A stretch of DNA of 64,000 bases from an uncultured Candidatus Melainabacteria bacterium (GTDB taxonomy: Bacteria; Cyanobacteriota; Vampirovibrionia; Gastranaerophilales; Gastranaerophilaceae): positions 49,169 to 113,168 of the forward strand of contig CAKUZW010000006.1 of NCBI GenBank assembly GCA_934718135.1. The letters run 5' to 3'. The notes under the pieces are model-generated. The model was not told where the DNA came from. It did no database searches and worked only from the letters and a program-made list of their open reading frames with translations. Shown one piece after another: positions 8,310 to 17,246 of this stretch (its first letter is position 1; each line of letters opens with the position of its first letter). A program made the translations under genes and the position numbers.

Positions 8310-8705
8310 ATGAACGGGCTTAATAAATTTAAAATTTTAACAATTACATTTTTATGCATGTTCGTATTTGTAATTGCAGCAATTTATACAAATACAAAAG
8401 AAGTTACCGAAAATAAAACTAACGCAAAAAATGAAATTAAAAATGAGCAAAATAAAGATAATAAAATATCAGAAGAAAACGAAGTATCACAGGATAACTC
8501 AAAACTTCAAGACTTATCCATAAAAGTTGATGTTTTAACTCAAAAAGTGAATGATTTACAAAACGGTGGTAATTCTTCTGCTCAATTGCGTTGTCAAGTT
8601 CAAGGAATTATGGATGGAGATAGAATTGAGCAACTATCTCAAGAAGCAGCAATGCAAGAAGCTAAAGATAATAATAGAGAACTTGTAATGACTTGTCATT
8701 ACTAA
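8310..8705 (+). CDS. Single-pass membrane-anchored coiled-coil protein
   Basis: 131 residues from ATG 8310, with GGAGAG eight bases upstream. An N-terminal hydrophobic helix (ILTITFLCMFVFVIAAIYT) is followed by a Lys/Asn/Glu-rich segment, a predicted short coiled coil (LQDLSIKVDVLTQKVNDLQN), and a C-terminal part with two cysteines (LRCQVQG...VMTCHY). I recognise no family. It is probably anchored in the inner membrane with the rest outside the cytoplasm. It converges on the XRE gene, leaving only two bases between the stops. Confidence 0.6.
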   Translation: MNGLNKFKILTITFLCMFVFVIAAIYTNTKEVTENKTNAKNEIKNEQNKDNKISEENEVSQDNSKLQDLSIKVDVLTQKVNDLQNGGNSSAQLRCQVQGIMDGDRIEQLSQEAAMQEAKDNNRELVMTCHY

Positions 8706-8707
8706 AT

Positions 8708-8941
8708 TTAAAGGTTTTTAAACAATTCATCAATACAAACTCCAAGAGCGGATGCAATATCAAAGATTATCGCTAAACTTGGAGCTTTTTCAGCTCGTTC
8801 AATACATCCGATATAATTTCTGGCACTTCCTACCCTAAAGGCTAATTCTTCTTGCGACATTTTATGTTTCTTACGCAATTTGCGAATATTTTCGCCCAGA
8901 TGCTTATAGACTTTGATATACTTAGCTTTATCTCTTTCCAT
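8708..8941 (-). CDS. XRE-family transcriptional regulator
   Basis: 77 residues from the ATG at 8941, chosen over 8953 because GGTGGTGAT precedes it. Almost the whole protein is one HTH domain: LGENIRKLRKKHKMSQEELAFRVGSARNYIGCIERAEKAPSLAIIFDIASALGVCIDELF. This resembles single-domain phage-type or restriction-controller (C-protein) repressors. No restriction gene is adjacent. An inverted repeat ACCAC-N5-GTGGT overlaps the start region and could be its own operator. Confidence 0.8.
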   Translation of the reverse strand: MERDKAKYIKVYKHLGENIRKLRKKHKMSQEELAFRVGSARNYIGCIERAEKAPSLAIIFDIASALGVCIDELFKNL

Positions 8942-8944
8942 ATC

Positions 8945-8987
8945 ACCACCCATTGTGGTATATTTTTATATTTCTATCTACCACCTA
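8945..8987 (-). promoter_or_regulatory. Operator-like inverted repeat at the XRE gene start
   Basis: ACCAC-ccatt-GTGGT (8945-8959) is a perfect 5-bp dyad just upstream of the chosen start, and a further TACCACC half-site lies at 8979-8985. Position and symmetry suit autorepression by the XRE protein; binding is inferred. Confidence 0.45.
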
Positions 8988-9064
8988 TTTGGGAATAAAA
9001 ACAGTATGTACAAAGATTTTACTCTTTGTGCTAAAATATGAGCAAAAAAGAAGGGAAAATAATT

Positions 9065-10249
9065 ATGGAAACAAACATTAGAGCAATTATCATGGTTATT
9101 GATTCAATGGGAATCGGTGCAATGCCTGATTGCAAGGATTTTGGAGATATTCCTGAATGCAACACGTTAAAACACGTTTGTGAATTTAATCATGGATTAC
9201 ATGTTCCAAATCTTGAAAAAATGGGCTTAGGAAATATCCAAGAATTCAAAGGGATAAAAGAAGTTGAAAATCCTACCGGAACTTATGCAACTCTTGTTGA
9301 AAAATCAAAAGGAAAGGATACAACAACAGGTCACTGGGAAATCGCAGGAATTACGCTAGATAGACCGTTTGCAACTTTTCCAAACGGTTTTCCAAAAGAA
9401 CTTGTTGATAAATTTGTTAAAGAAACCAATTGTGGCGGAATTTTAGCAAACAGACCTGCAAGTGGTACCGCAATTATTGAAGAATTAAATGACGAACACC
9501 ACAAAACAAAATTCCCTATTGTTTACACATCAGCAGATAGTGTATTCCAAATTGCAGTAGATGTTGATGTAATTCCACTAGATACATTATATGAATGGTG
9601 CAAAATCGCAAGAAGAATTTTAACCGAAGATGAATACTATGTATCAAGAGTAATTGCTCGTCCATACAAAATTATTGACGGGAAACCGACAAGAATTTCA
9701 AAAGACAGAAGAGATTTTTCAATCGAACCAATCAAACCAACTCTATTGAATGAAATTAAAGACAATGGTGGTAAAGTTATAGCTATCGGTAAAATAGAAG
9801 ATATTTTCTCAAAATCAGGTATAACTCACGCAATCCATACCGGTTCAAATAAAGAAGGTTTGGAATTAACACTAAAAGCAGTTAAAAATGAACTTCCATT
9901 AGAAGACATTGCTTATGTTAAAGGAAAATCTTATAACAATATAGAATTGATTTTCACAAATCTTGTTGATACAGACATGCTTTATGGACACAGAAACAAT
10001 GCCAAAGGATATGGCGAAGCAATTGAAGAAATTGATGAATACGTAGGCAAAATTGTTGATGCACTTGAAGATTATGATTTGCTAATCATAACAGCAGATC
10101 ATGGTTGCGATCCGACAGTTCCCGGAACAGACCACACAAGAGAAAAAGTTCCATTCCTAATGTATTCAAAATCACTTCCTTCAAATGGAAATCTTGGTGA
10201 AATTGAAGGTTTTGACGCAATAGCAAGTTTCATTAAAGATTGGATTTAA
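9065..10249 (+). CDS. deoB: Phosphopentomutase
   Basis: 394 residues from ATG 9065, preceded by AAGAAGGGAAAA. The upstream ATG at 9038 would start before that site. It interconverts ribose-1-P/deoxyribose-1-P and the 5-phosphates in nucleoside catabolism. Alkaline-phosphatase-superfamily metal motifs are visible: IMVIDSMGIGAMPD near the N-terminus, GKDTTTGHWEIAG with the nucleophilic threonine, and ITADHGCDPTVPGTDHTREKVP near the C-terminus. The cap domain includes YTSADSVFQIA. The length is that of DeoB. There is no deo operon partner next to it. Confidence 0.96.
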   Translation: METNIRAIIMVIDSMGIGAMPDCKDFGDIPECNTLKHVCEFNHGLHVPNLEKMGLGNIQEFKGIKEVENPTGTYATLVEKSKGKDTTTGHWEIAGITLDRPFATFPNGFPKELVDKFVKETNCGGILANRPASGTAIIEELNDEHHKTKFPIVYTSADSVFQIAVDVDVIPLDTLYEWCKIARRILTEDEYYVSRVIARPYKIIDGKPTRISKDRRDFSIEPIKPTLLNEIKDNGGKVIAIGKIEDIFSKSGITHAIHTGSNKEGLELTLKAVKNELPLEDIAYVKGKSYNNIELIFTNLVDTDMLYGHRNNAKGYGEAIEEIDEYVGKIVDALEDYDLLIITADHGCDPTVPGTDHTREKVPFLMYSKSLPSNGNLGEIEGFDAIASFIKDWI

Positions 10250-10266
10250 AATAATTAAAAAATATT

Positions 10267-10318
10267 TTGGAAAAATTTATTTTTTTGTTATATAATTCAG
10301 GTAGTGGATTAAATCCAC
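10267..10318 (+). promoter_or_regulatory. Promoter and 5' hairpin of the ferredoxin gene
   Basis: TTGGAA (10267-10272), an 18-bp spacer and TATAAT (10291-10296). The RNA would begin about 10303, directly in front of the dyad GTGGATTAAATCCAC (10304-10318). A hairpin at the very 5' end could stabilise the mRNA. Confidence 0.6.
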
Positions 10319-10345
10319 AGGTTGTAAAAAATAAGGAGAAATAAA

Positions 10346-10522
10346 ATGAACGTAACTATTAATGACAGTTGTATTGCATGCGGTGCTTGCGAATCAATTT
10401 GTGATGCAGTATTTTCAATCGAAGATAAAGCAGTTGTAAACGAAGCTGCTGTTGCTGATAACGCTGATTCTGTAAAAGAAGCAGCAGATGCATGCCCGGT
10501 TAGTGCAATCGAAGTTGAATAA
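10346..10522 (+). CDS. Small [4Fe-4S] ferredoxin
   Basis: A 58-residue acidic ferredoxin: MNVTINDSCIACGACESIC..., ending with ADACPVSAIEVE. Three cluster cysteines lie in CIACGAC (C9, C12, C15) and the fourth in CPVSAI near the C-terminus. C19 is an additional cysteine. This single-cluster layout resembles Thermotoga/Desulfovibrio-type monocluster ferredoxins. It is an electron carrier for low-potential redox enzymes. An AAGGAG site precedes the ATG, and the gene has its own promoter and terminator, so it is monocistronic. Confidence 0.92.
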   Translation: MNVTINDSCIACGACESICDAVFSIEDKAVVNEAAVADNADSVKEAADACPVSAIEVE

Positions 10523-10542
10523 TTTTAGATTGTCAAAAAATT

Positions 10543-10586
10543 AAAAAACAGACCTTGAAGGACAATTTCTTTTAAGGTCTGTTTTT
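10543..10586. terminator. Bidirectional terminator between ferredoxin and histidine kinase
   Basis: AACAGACCTT pairs with AAGGTCTGTT, flanked by an A-run on the left and a T-run on the right. It serves the convergent ferredoxin and kinase genes. Confidence 0.85.
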
Positions 10587-10601
10587 ATGTTAAAAGTTTT
10601 T

Positions 10602-11882
10602 CTAAACCGGAATTTTTACACAAAACTCAGTGCGAACATTCTCTTCACTCTGAACAGTAATCTCTCCACCATGAGCTTCAGCTATTTGTTGCGACAAATA
10701 CAAACCTAAACCCGTACCGACTTTTCGCATTTTCTTTGCGGCTGAATAATATTTATTAAAAATCATCTTGATTTCGTCCTTTGGAATTCCTTGACCAAAA
10801 TCAATAACTGAAATTGTAATAAAATTTGGAATTGTAGAAATCTTAACTTCAATAGATTTTTTAGTATTGCTGTGGTCAATTGCATTAGAAATCAAATTTT
10901 TAACAACTCTTTGCATCTGCAATTTGTCAGCAGATATAGTATGATTAGATTTATCCGGAATAAAATTAATCCCAATTTTTGCATCACTTGCAATCCCTTG
11001 CATTTCATCAACAAGTGATTTAACAAATGAATTTATCTCAATATTATCTTTAAATAAAGTTATACCTTTTTCTTTTATTTTATAGGTTTCAAGAAGGATT
11101 TGAACCAAATCCAAAAGTTCCTTATTTGAAGATTTCATACTATTTAGGGCAAATTCTTGTTTATCTGAAATATCCCCAAATTTATGAGCCAAAAACAAAT
11201 CAATCATATTTGCAGCCGCAACAATCGGAACTTTCAAATCATGAGTCAAAGTCGCCACAAAATCTTCCTTTAATGTTTCAATTTCTTTTTCCATTGTAAT
11301 ATCTTTGATAATCAAAACATAACGTTTTTTTTCAATAGATGAAAGAGGTTGCGAATTTATTATAAAATTGTTCGTTGGAGTATGTTTGATAAAAACTTCT
11401 ATATTATTAAGTTTATCAATTTTTGAATTGTCATTAGATAGTTGAATAAATTCAAAAACATTTTTGCCGATAATATCTTTTCCTTTTATACCAAACCATT
11501 TCAAAATTTTTGGAGTTGCACGAAGAATTTCAAATTTCTCATTAATAATTAAAATTCCGTCAGACAGAGAGTTGATTACAGATTCGAGCAACTTATTTTG
11601 TCGCATAAGTTCTGCTTGGTATTCAATAATCATTTTTTCTCTATCGTTAAGAGTTTCGACCATTCTGTTGATACTGTCTGTCACATTTTGATAAGTAGGA
11701 TGTTCAATTTTTTCAATCTTTGTAGACAAATTTCCGTAACGAATTGAATCAACCGTTGTCGTAACTTTGCCAAGATAATCATTGATTTTGGACCAACGTT
11801 TATTTGTTTTACGTGTAATAAAAAACAGGCAAATAAATACTATAATTACGCAAACATTAATAATATAAAAATATGAAAACAT
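10602..11882 (-). CDS. Membrane-bound sensor histidine kinase (PAS type)
   Basis: 426 residues. One N-terminal transmembrane helix (about 7-22) with almost no periplasmic loop; a HAMP-like linker (about 30-80); a PAS domain (about 98-200, SVINSLSDGILIINEKFEIL...); HisKA with the phospho-acceptor in FVATLTHDLKVPI (H214); and HATPase with N box NLISNAIDHS, G1 DFGQGIP and G2 GTGLGLYLSQQ. The missing external sensor suggests that it reads a cytoplasmic or membrane signal through PAS. No response regulator is adjacent, so it is an orphan kinase. A lone receiver domain lies at 33.6 kb, with no evidence linking the two. Confidence 0.93.
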   Translation of the reverse strand: MFSYFYIINVCVIIVFICLFFITRKTNKRWSKINDYLGKVTTTVDSIRYGNLSTKIEKIEHPTYQNVTDSINRMVETLNDREKMIIEYQAELMRQNKLLESVINSLSDGILIINEKFEILRATPKILKWFGIKGKDIIGKNVFEFIQLSNDNSKIDKLNNIEVFIKHTPTNNFIINSQPLSSIEKKRYVLIIKDITMEKEIETLKEDFVATLTHDLKVPIVAAANMIDLFLAHKFGDISDKQEFALNSMKSSNKELLDLVQILLETYKIKEKGITLFKDNIEINSFVKSLVDEMQGIASDAKIGINFIPDKSNHTISADKLQMQRVVKNLISNAIDHSNTKKSIEVKISTIPNFITISVIDFGQGIPKDEIKMIFNKYYSAAKKMRKVGTGLGLYLSQQIAEAHGGEITVQSEENVRTEFCVKIPV

Positions 11883-11925
11883 TTATTACTTTTTAACTCT
11901 CAATCTCTTATTTTAGTCAAATCTG

Positions 11926-11934
11926 TGTTATAAT
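11926..11934 (+). promoter_or_regulatory. Extended -10 box for the kdsC operon
   Basis: TGTTATAAT fits the extended -10 consensus TGnTATAAT, about 41 bases upstream of the kdsC-like start. No good -35 box is visible. Confidence 0.55.
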
Positions 11935-11974
11935 TATAGCAGATAGTAAGAAGTTTGTTAAGTGTTAGGGTAAA

Positions 11975-12457
11975 ATGTCAGGGATTAAATTACCAAAATC
12001 AATAAAAATGGTTGTTACAGATTTTGACGGAATTGTTACGGACAATTGCGTTTATATAAATGATGATTTTTCAATGTCGAGAAAATTGAATTTCAAAGAC
12101 GTTATGGGATTTTCTATTTTAAGAAAAAACGGATATGAAATTGCCATAATTTCAGGAGAAGGTAATGCCGCAATCGAAACAATGGCAAAAAAATTCGGAA
12201 TAACAGAAATCCACCAAAATATACGAATTAAAATTGATATCTTAAAAAAGATTATTGAAAAATATAACTTGGCTCCAGATGAATTTGTATATCTTGGAGA
12301 TGATATCAATGATTTAGAATGTTTAAAATTTGCAAAATATAAAATTACCGTCCCTCATGCAGTGGAAAAAGTTAAAGAAATTGACGGAATTCAAATAACA
12401 GAAAATCAGGCAGGGAATGGGGCTTTTCGAGAGGTAGCAGATTGTTTAGTTGGATAA
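11975..12457 (+). CDS. kdsC: HAD phosphatase of the KdsC family (Kdo-8-phosphate phosphatase-like)
   Basis: 160 residues. Motif I is VVTDFDGIVTDN (the usual DVDGVLTDG form), motif II IISGE, and motif III VYLGDDINDLECL, with no cap domain. This is the short tetrameric C0-type HAD enzyme that removes phosphate from 3-deoxy-manno-octulosonate-8-P in LPS synthesis. Relatives act on other sugar-acid phosphates such as sialic-acid-9-P, so the substrate is not certain. No kdsA, kdsB or kdsD is in the window. It heads a tight operon with a TPR gene that starts inside its 3' end. Confidence 0.82.
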   Translation: MSGIKLPKSIKMVVTDFDGIVTDNCVYINDDFSMSRKLNFKDVMGFSILRKNGYEIAIISGEGNAAIETMAKKFGITEIHQNIRIKIDILKKIIEKYNLAPDEFVYLGDDINDLECLKFAKYKITVPHAVEKVKEIDGIQITENQAGNGAFREVADCLVG

Positions 12458-13929
12458 AAAATATTTTTGAAAACATTAAAGATTTAAATCATACCGTAGA
12501 TAATTACAAAAGTGATTCTATTATCCAATCACTACCTACTGTTGCGTGTGTAAACAAAGCCAAAAAATTGATTAGAGAACAAAAATTTGAAGAAGCTGAA
12601 AACGTACTAAAAAAAGCATTGGATATTTCTGATCAAGATTCAATGATTTTCAAATATTTAGGCAAAATTTATGAACAAAAAGGGAAGTTTCAACAAGCAG
12701 AAGAATACTACAGACGCTCAACCAAACTTAACCCAAACGACAAAGAGATTTGGTTAAGACTTGGTATGACATTATTAAATAGCCAAAAACTTGATGAAGC
12801 TATTTCAGCTTTTGAAAAAGGAGATAAAATTACTCCATATAATACTGATGTTTATACAGGCTGGGGAATGGCATTGATGAAGCAAAAAAAATATGCACTT
12901 GCTCGAGATAAATTCCAAATGGCGTCCCAAATCAGTAAATATAATTATACCGCAATTTTATTATCTGCAATTATGGAAGTAAGACTGAATGATTATGATT
13001 CAGCCGAAATCAAACTAAAATTTTTAGCAAAAGTCGCACCAAATGAAAGCTCAACTTATGAATACGCAAACCTAAAATTCTTAAAATCTGACTATAAAGA
13101 AGCTGAAAAATTTGCAAAAAAATCAATTGAATTTAACAAATTAATGCTTCCAGCTTATTTATTATTAGCAAGTATTTATGCAATCCAAAAAGATAAAATC
13201 AAAATGGAGCAAACATTTAAAACTGCGATTAATAATGACTTAGATTGTGCTCTACTAAGAAATGCATTTGGGAAAGACTACTTAACATTCTTTGATTTTG
13301 AAAATTCTAAAATTCAATTTGAACAAGCACAAGAAAAAGACCCGAATTCTATTGATGCCAAAATTGGCTTGGCAATAGTAAATGCCTACAACAATGATTT
13401 TACAAATCTCGAAGAATTAAAAATTAAAAATGCACAAAATTCATATATTCAAGAAGCTATCGGACTTGAAGAATTAAACAGCGGAAAAGTTGAAGATGCA
13501 ATTGAAAGTTTTAAAAAAGCTCTTCGCACAAATCCTCACCAAACCTACAACTATTACAATCTTGTTAATGCATACAAAGTTTTAGGAGATAATTACAAAG
13601 TTCGAGAATACTATGAAAAATTTATAGCAGAAAACCCAAATTATGCACAAGGATTTATTGATTATTCAAAATGGTTAATTGAAGTAAATGATTTTCCGGA
13701 AGCACAGCGAAAATTAAGACGTACAGAGAAACTTGATAAAGATAATTTAGAAGTGTTAAATTTATTATTTTTGACACTTTACACTCTTGTCAAGAAAAAC
13801 GTTTGTGAATATAATATAAAGGAAGCAATTTCAGTTGCTCAAAAAGCTCAAGACCTTGGAAAACTTGAATATCCACAGGAAAAACAAGAACTTGAAAACA
13901 TCTTAAAAGACATACAGGGAAACAAATAA
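12442..13929 (+). CDS. Large TPR-repeat protein
   Basis: 495 residues from TTG 12442, which has GAGGT seven bases upstream; the frame overlaps the kdsC-like gene by 16 bases, suggesting translational coupling. After about 30 residues come around ten tetratricopeptide repeats, for example MIFKYLGKIYEQKGKFQQAE, EIWLRLGMTLLNSQKLDEAI and DVYTGWGMALMKQKKYALA. There is no signal peptide or transmembrane segment, so it is probably a cytoplasmic scaffold. Partners are unknown. The aspartokinase follows after a single base. Confidence 0.85.
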   Translation: MFSWIKNIFENIKDLNHTVDNYKSDSIIQSLPTVACVNKAKKLIREQKFEEAENVLKKALDISDQDSMIFKYLGKIYEQKGKFQQAEEYYRRSTKLNPNDKEIWLRLGMTLLNSQKLDEAISAFEKGDKITPYNTDVYTGWGMALMKQKKYALARDKFQMASQISKYNYTAILLSAIMEVRLNDYDSAEIKLKFLAKVAPNESSTYEYANLKFLKSDYKEAEKFAKKSIEFNKLMLPAYLLLASIYAIQKDKIKMEQTFKTAINNDLDCALLRNAFGKDYLTFFDFENSKIQFEQAQEKDPNSIDAKIGLAIVNAYNNDFTNLEELKIKNAQNSYIQEAIGLEELNSGKVEDAIESFKKALRTNPHQTYNYYNLVNAYKVLGDNYKVREYYEKFIAENPNYAQGFIDYSKWLIEVNDFPEAQRKLRRTEKLDKDNLEVLNLLFLTLYTLVKKNVCEYNIKEAISVAQKAQDLGKLEYPQEKQELENILKDIQGNK

Positions 13930-13930
13930 A

Positions 13931-15196
13931 TTGAGAAAATTAATTGTACAAAAATTTGGTGGAACTTCAGTCGCTGATACTGATAAAATTAAAAATGTAG
14001 CCAATGTAGTAATACGAGAAAAAAACAACGGTAATGATGTCGTTGTCGTAGTTTCTGCAATGGGACATACTACCGACCACTTAGTTAAAATGGCAAGAGA
14101 TTTAAACGCAAATCCTTCTGCAAGAGAAATGGACATGCTTTTGTCAACCGGTGAATGTGTTTCAATTGCACTTTTAACAATGGCAATTCAAGCTCAAGGT
14201 TACAAAGCAGTAAGTTTTAATGCAACTCAAATCGGAATTTTAACCGAAAATATTCACTCAAAAGCAAGAATTATTGATATCAAAACAGACAAATTAAGAA
14301 AAAATCTTGATGAAGGCAACATTATTGTTGTTGCAGGTTTTCAGGGAGTGACAGAAGATGGCGAAATCACAACACTTGGTCGTGGAGGTTCTGATACATC
14401 AGCAGTTGCACTAGCGGCAGCACTAAATGCTGAAAGATGTGATATTTATACCGATGTAGAAGGTGTTTACACAACAGACCCACGAGTTGTACCAAACGCA
14501 TCAAGACTTGAAGAAATTTCTTATGAAGAAATGTTAGAACTAGCTCATGCCGGAGCTAACGTTTTACATCCAAGAAGTGTTGAAACAGCAAAACAATACT
14601 CTGTACCACTTAGAGTTCGCAGCAGTTTCAATTTGGATAACATGGGCACATTAATTTTAGGAGTTGAAAAAATGGAAATAAATAAACCTGTTGCAGGTGT
14701 AGCTGCGGATTTGTCACAAGTTAGGGTTGTAGTTTGTGATATTCCTGATACCCCGGGAGAAGCTGCAACGCTATTTGGAAGTTTAGCAAAAGAAAACGTA
14801 TCAGTTGATATGATTATTCAATCTTATGCAAGAAAAACTTCTAACACTAATGATATTGCATTCACAATAGATAGTGAAGATTTGCCAAAAGCAATGAACA
14901 TTTTAGAAAAAGTTAAAGTAACACTTAATGCAGGTGATATAAAAATTGATGATAACATTGCAAAAGTTTCAATAATTGGAGCAGGAATGATTGACCGCCC
15001 GGGAATTGCATCAACTATGTTCCAAACTTTAGCTGATAATGGAATTAATATCAGAATGATTTCAACAAGTGAAATTAAAATCAGTTGTTTAATCAATAAA
15101 GAAGATGCTCAAAAAGCCGTAAAAGCATTGCATAACATTTTCAATCTTGAAAGTGACGAAATTGCAGAAGTTAAAGGCACATTACCTGACGTATAA
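13931..15196 (+). CDS. lysC: Aspartate kinase
   Basis: 421 residues from TTG 13931, one base after the stop of the TPR gene (TAAATTG). It phosphorylates aspartate, the first step to lysine, threonine, methionine and diaminopimelate. Motifs: VQKFGGTSVADTDKI (ATP/aspartate site), TTLGRGGSDTSAVALA, YTDVEGVYTTDPR, and two C-terminal ACT domains (about 270-421, with VSVDMIIQSYARK and NINIRMISTSEIKIS-like segments) for allosteric feedback. The length is typical of monofunctional enzymes. It works with dapL at the left edge. Its position between two TPR genes is unusual. Confidence 0.96.
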   Translation: MRKLIVQKFGGTSVADTDKIKNVANVVIREKNNGNDVVVVVSAMGHTTDHLVKMARDLNANPSAREMDMLLSTGECVSIALLTMAIQAQGYKAVSFNATQIGILTENIHSKARIIDIKTDKLRKNLDEGNIIVVAGFQGVTEDGEITTLGRGGSDTSAVALAAALNAERCDIYTDVEGVYTTDPRVVPNASRLEEISYEEMLELAHAGANVLHPRSVETAKQYSVPLRVRSSFNLDNMGTLILGVEKMEINKPVAGVAADLSQVRVVVCDIPDTPGEAATLFGSLAKENVSVDMIIQSYARKTSNTNDIAFTIDSEDLPKAMNILEKVKVTLNAGDIKIDDNIAKVSIIGAGMIDRPGIASTMFQTLADNGINIRMISTSEIKISCLINKEDAQKAVKALHNIFNLESDEIAEVKGTLPDV

Positions 15197-15201
15197 AAAT
15201 T

Positions 15202-16179
15202 ATGGATAAATATTCAATATTAAAAAAATTAGACAATCTTATTGCTCAAAAAGATTACATAAATGCTCGCAAACTTATTAGAAACGACCTGAAACGATAT
15301 GGGACAAAAGAAGAGTATTATATGTATATGGGACTAGCTTCAACAGATGCGGAAGAAAGATTAAAGAATTATCAAAAAGCTTATGAAGAAAACCCGAAAA
15401 ATCTTGATGTAACAATAAATTTGGCTAATGCTTATGATGAATTGAAAGATTTTGACAAAGCTATTGAATTTTATAATAAAGCAATTGAAATAGACAAAAC
15501 TTGTGCACTAGCATTCAACAATCGCGGGTATTCTTATTTCAATAAAAAAGAATATGAAAATGCACTTCAAGATTATGATAAAGCAATCTTGCTAAACCCG
15601 AAATTACAGATTGCAAAAGACAATAGAACTCAACTTTTGGAAGTCATTGCAGAAAAAGAAGAATTTAAAGATATTATATCTAAAAGTGAACAAGGACAAA
15701 AAGATTGGCAGTATTACTTCAATCTTGGGATGGCAGAAGCAAGACTCGGAGAATATCAAAAAGCAAGAGACGCTTATAATCAAGCACTATCACTAAATTC
15801 AAATTATGCTCAGGCATATTTATTTAGAGGAATATTAGAGCATGGCAAAGGGAATTTAGATGATGCAAACTCTGATTATTCTCACGCTTTAGAAATTGAT
15901 GACAAATTGATTGACGCATATTTTAATAGAGCACAAATTGTTTTTTCAAAAGAAAATCCAACAGATGAAGATTTAAAAAACGCACTAACAGATTTAAATA
16001 AAGCTGTAGAATTAGACCCAAAATTTATTGATGCACTATATTCTATTGCCGTAATTGAGAAAAAATTAGGTCAATATAAAAATGCTATAAAAACATTGGA
16101 TAAAATTTTAGAAATTGCACCGGACAGTGTCAATTCAAGAGCTCTAAAAAAATTAATTATCAAAAAATATTTAAATTAA
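15202..16179 (+). CDS. TPR-repeat protein
   Basis: 325 residues, starting five bases after the lysC stop. At least six TPR units, for example DVTINLANAYDELKDFDKAI, AFNNRGYSYFNKKEYENALQ, YYFNLGMAEARLGEYQKA, AYLFRGILEHGKGNLDDA and ALYSIAVIEKKLGQYKNAI. There is no signal peptide or membrane helix. It is the last gene of the kdsC-TPR-lysC-TPR operon. It shares architecture with the TPR gene at 12.4 kb, but I do not see close sequence identity. Role unknown, probably protein-protein interaction. Confidence 0.85.
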   Translation: MDKYSILKKLDNLIAQKDYINARKLIRNDLKRYGTKEEYYMYMGLASTDAEERLKNYQKAYEENPKNLDVTINLANAYDELKDFDKAIEFYNKAIEIDKTCALAFNNRGYSYFNKKEYENALQDYDKAILLNPKLQIAKDNRTQLLEVIAEKEEFKDIISKSEQGQKDWQYYFNLGMAEARLGEYQKARDAYNQALSLNSNYAQAYLFRGILEHGKGNLDDANSDYSHALEIDDKLIDAYFNRAQIVFSKENPTDEDLKNALTDLNKAVELDPKFIDALYSIAVIEKKLGQYKNAIKTLDKILEIAPDSVNSRALKKLIIKKYLN

Positions 16180-16231
16180 TTTTCCAAAAACTACATTTAT
16201 AACAATTTGTTACAAATTTGCATTGTTTTAT

Positions 16232-16260
16232 TTGAAAAAATATATCCTTTTGTATAGAAT
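16232..16260 (+). promoter_or_regulatory. Promoter of the 16.3-kb gene
   Basis: TTGAAA (16232-16237), a 17-bp spacer and TAGAAT (16255-16260). The following leader contains a short TGAA tandem repeat. Confidence 0.5.
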
Positions 16261-16319
16261 GAAAGTCACATAAGTGAATGAATGAATATATTTACCTATA
16301 ATTTGGCTTGGGAGAATCA

Positions 16320-17207
16320 ATGAAAATTAATTCGGTATCTTCGTCATTGAAATTCACAGCTCAAGATAAGAGTGTAGAATTCAACGCGAACAAAAAAACT
16401 AAAGAAAAAAAATACAAAGACCCATTGGCAAATTGGCCAATGAGAGGTTTGGGCTATACAAATGATATTGGTGTAGCTATAAATGAAATTGCCCCAACAA
16501 CAGCAACTTTGTTTTGGGTTCCTGCATTGATGTATTTTGGTGCCGATGTTTATGACAAATACAAAAATAAAGGAAACAAATACGACCCTAATGCCCAAAG
16601 AGCATTTAAACAAGCTGTATTCCAAGCTTTTGCAAGTATAATTTTACCGACAGTTTTTGGTCATATCGGACAAAGTGCGTTCTCTCAAATTGATAAATAC
16701 AAAGGTGAAAAAATTTCTACAAACGCTAAAGAACAGACCCTAAGATTTATCAAGAACCATGTCGCAGATCACGATGTTGTGAAAAATGGTGATAAACAAA
16801 AAGTTTTAGAAAAATTTGACGAAAATTTTGGTATTTTCTATGCAAAAAGTCAAAATTCATACAAAGATAAAAATACATTTGTAAAAATTTACGACAAACT
16901 TCTTTGCAATTGCAAAAGAGGTGCTATTGCAAACTCTGATGAAACAAGAATTAAAAACTTTGCACGTAAAGAATTTGAACAAATTTTAGAACACAAAGAT
17001 TCTACAGATACAATTAAAAAAGTGTTGGATAAAAAGATTTTCAAATTAAAAGCATGGAAAGCACTTGGTTCATTTACCGCACTATTGTTGACAGTAAAAC
17101 CAATTGATATGTTCACAGAAAACGTAATCATCAAAAAATGCGTTGAACCGCAAATGAAAAGAATTAACGAACACACTCCATCTAAACAAGAAACAAAAAA
17201 CGCATAA
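16320..17207 (+). CDS. Lineage-specific protein with hydrophobic helices
   Basis: 295 residues from ATG 16320 (GGGAGAAT upstream). I recognise no family. The N-terminus carries two short F motifs (SSLKFTAQ, SVEFNANKK) in a polar region. A segment around residues 50-75 (IGVAINEIAPTTATLFWVPALMYFG) and another around 100-120 (FQAFASIILPTVFGHIG) are hydrophobic. The rest is Lys/Asp-rich and probably helical, with a third hydrophobic stretch (LGSFTALLLTVKPIDMF) near the C-terminus. It is likely membrane-associated. Its N-terminal pattern recurs in the proteins at 24.0, 35.8 and 40.7 kb. Confidence 0.6.
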   Translation: MKINSVSSSLKFTAQDKSVEFNANKKTKEKKYKDPLANWPMRGLGYTNDIGVAINEIAPTTATLFWVPALMYFGADVYDKYKNKGNKYDPNAQRAFKQAVFQAFASIILPTVFGHIGQSAFSQIDKYKGEKISTNAKEQTLRFIKNHVADHDVVKNGDKQKVLEKFDENFGIFYAKSQNSYKDKNTFVKIYDKLLCNCKRGAIANSDETRIKNFARKEFEQILEHKDSTDTIKKVLDKKIFKLKAWKALGSFTALLLTVKPIDMFTENVIIKKCVEPQMKRINEHTPSKQETKNA

Positions 17208-17210
17208 TTA

Positions 17211-17239
17211 TTCACAAAATGACGCAAAAGTGATAAAAT
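17211..17239 (+). promoter_or_regulatory. Promoter of sbcDC, apparently leaderless
   Basis: TTCACA (17211-17216), a 17-bp spacer and TAAAAT (17234-17239). The sbcD ATG is at 17247, where RNA would start, and no Shine-Dalgarno is present. Confidence 0.45.
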
Positions 17240-17246
17240 ATCAAAT

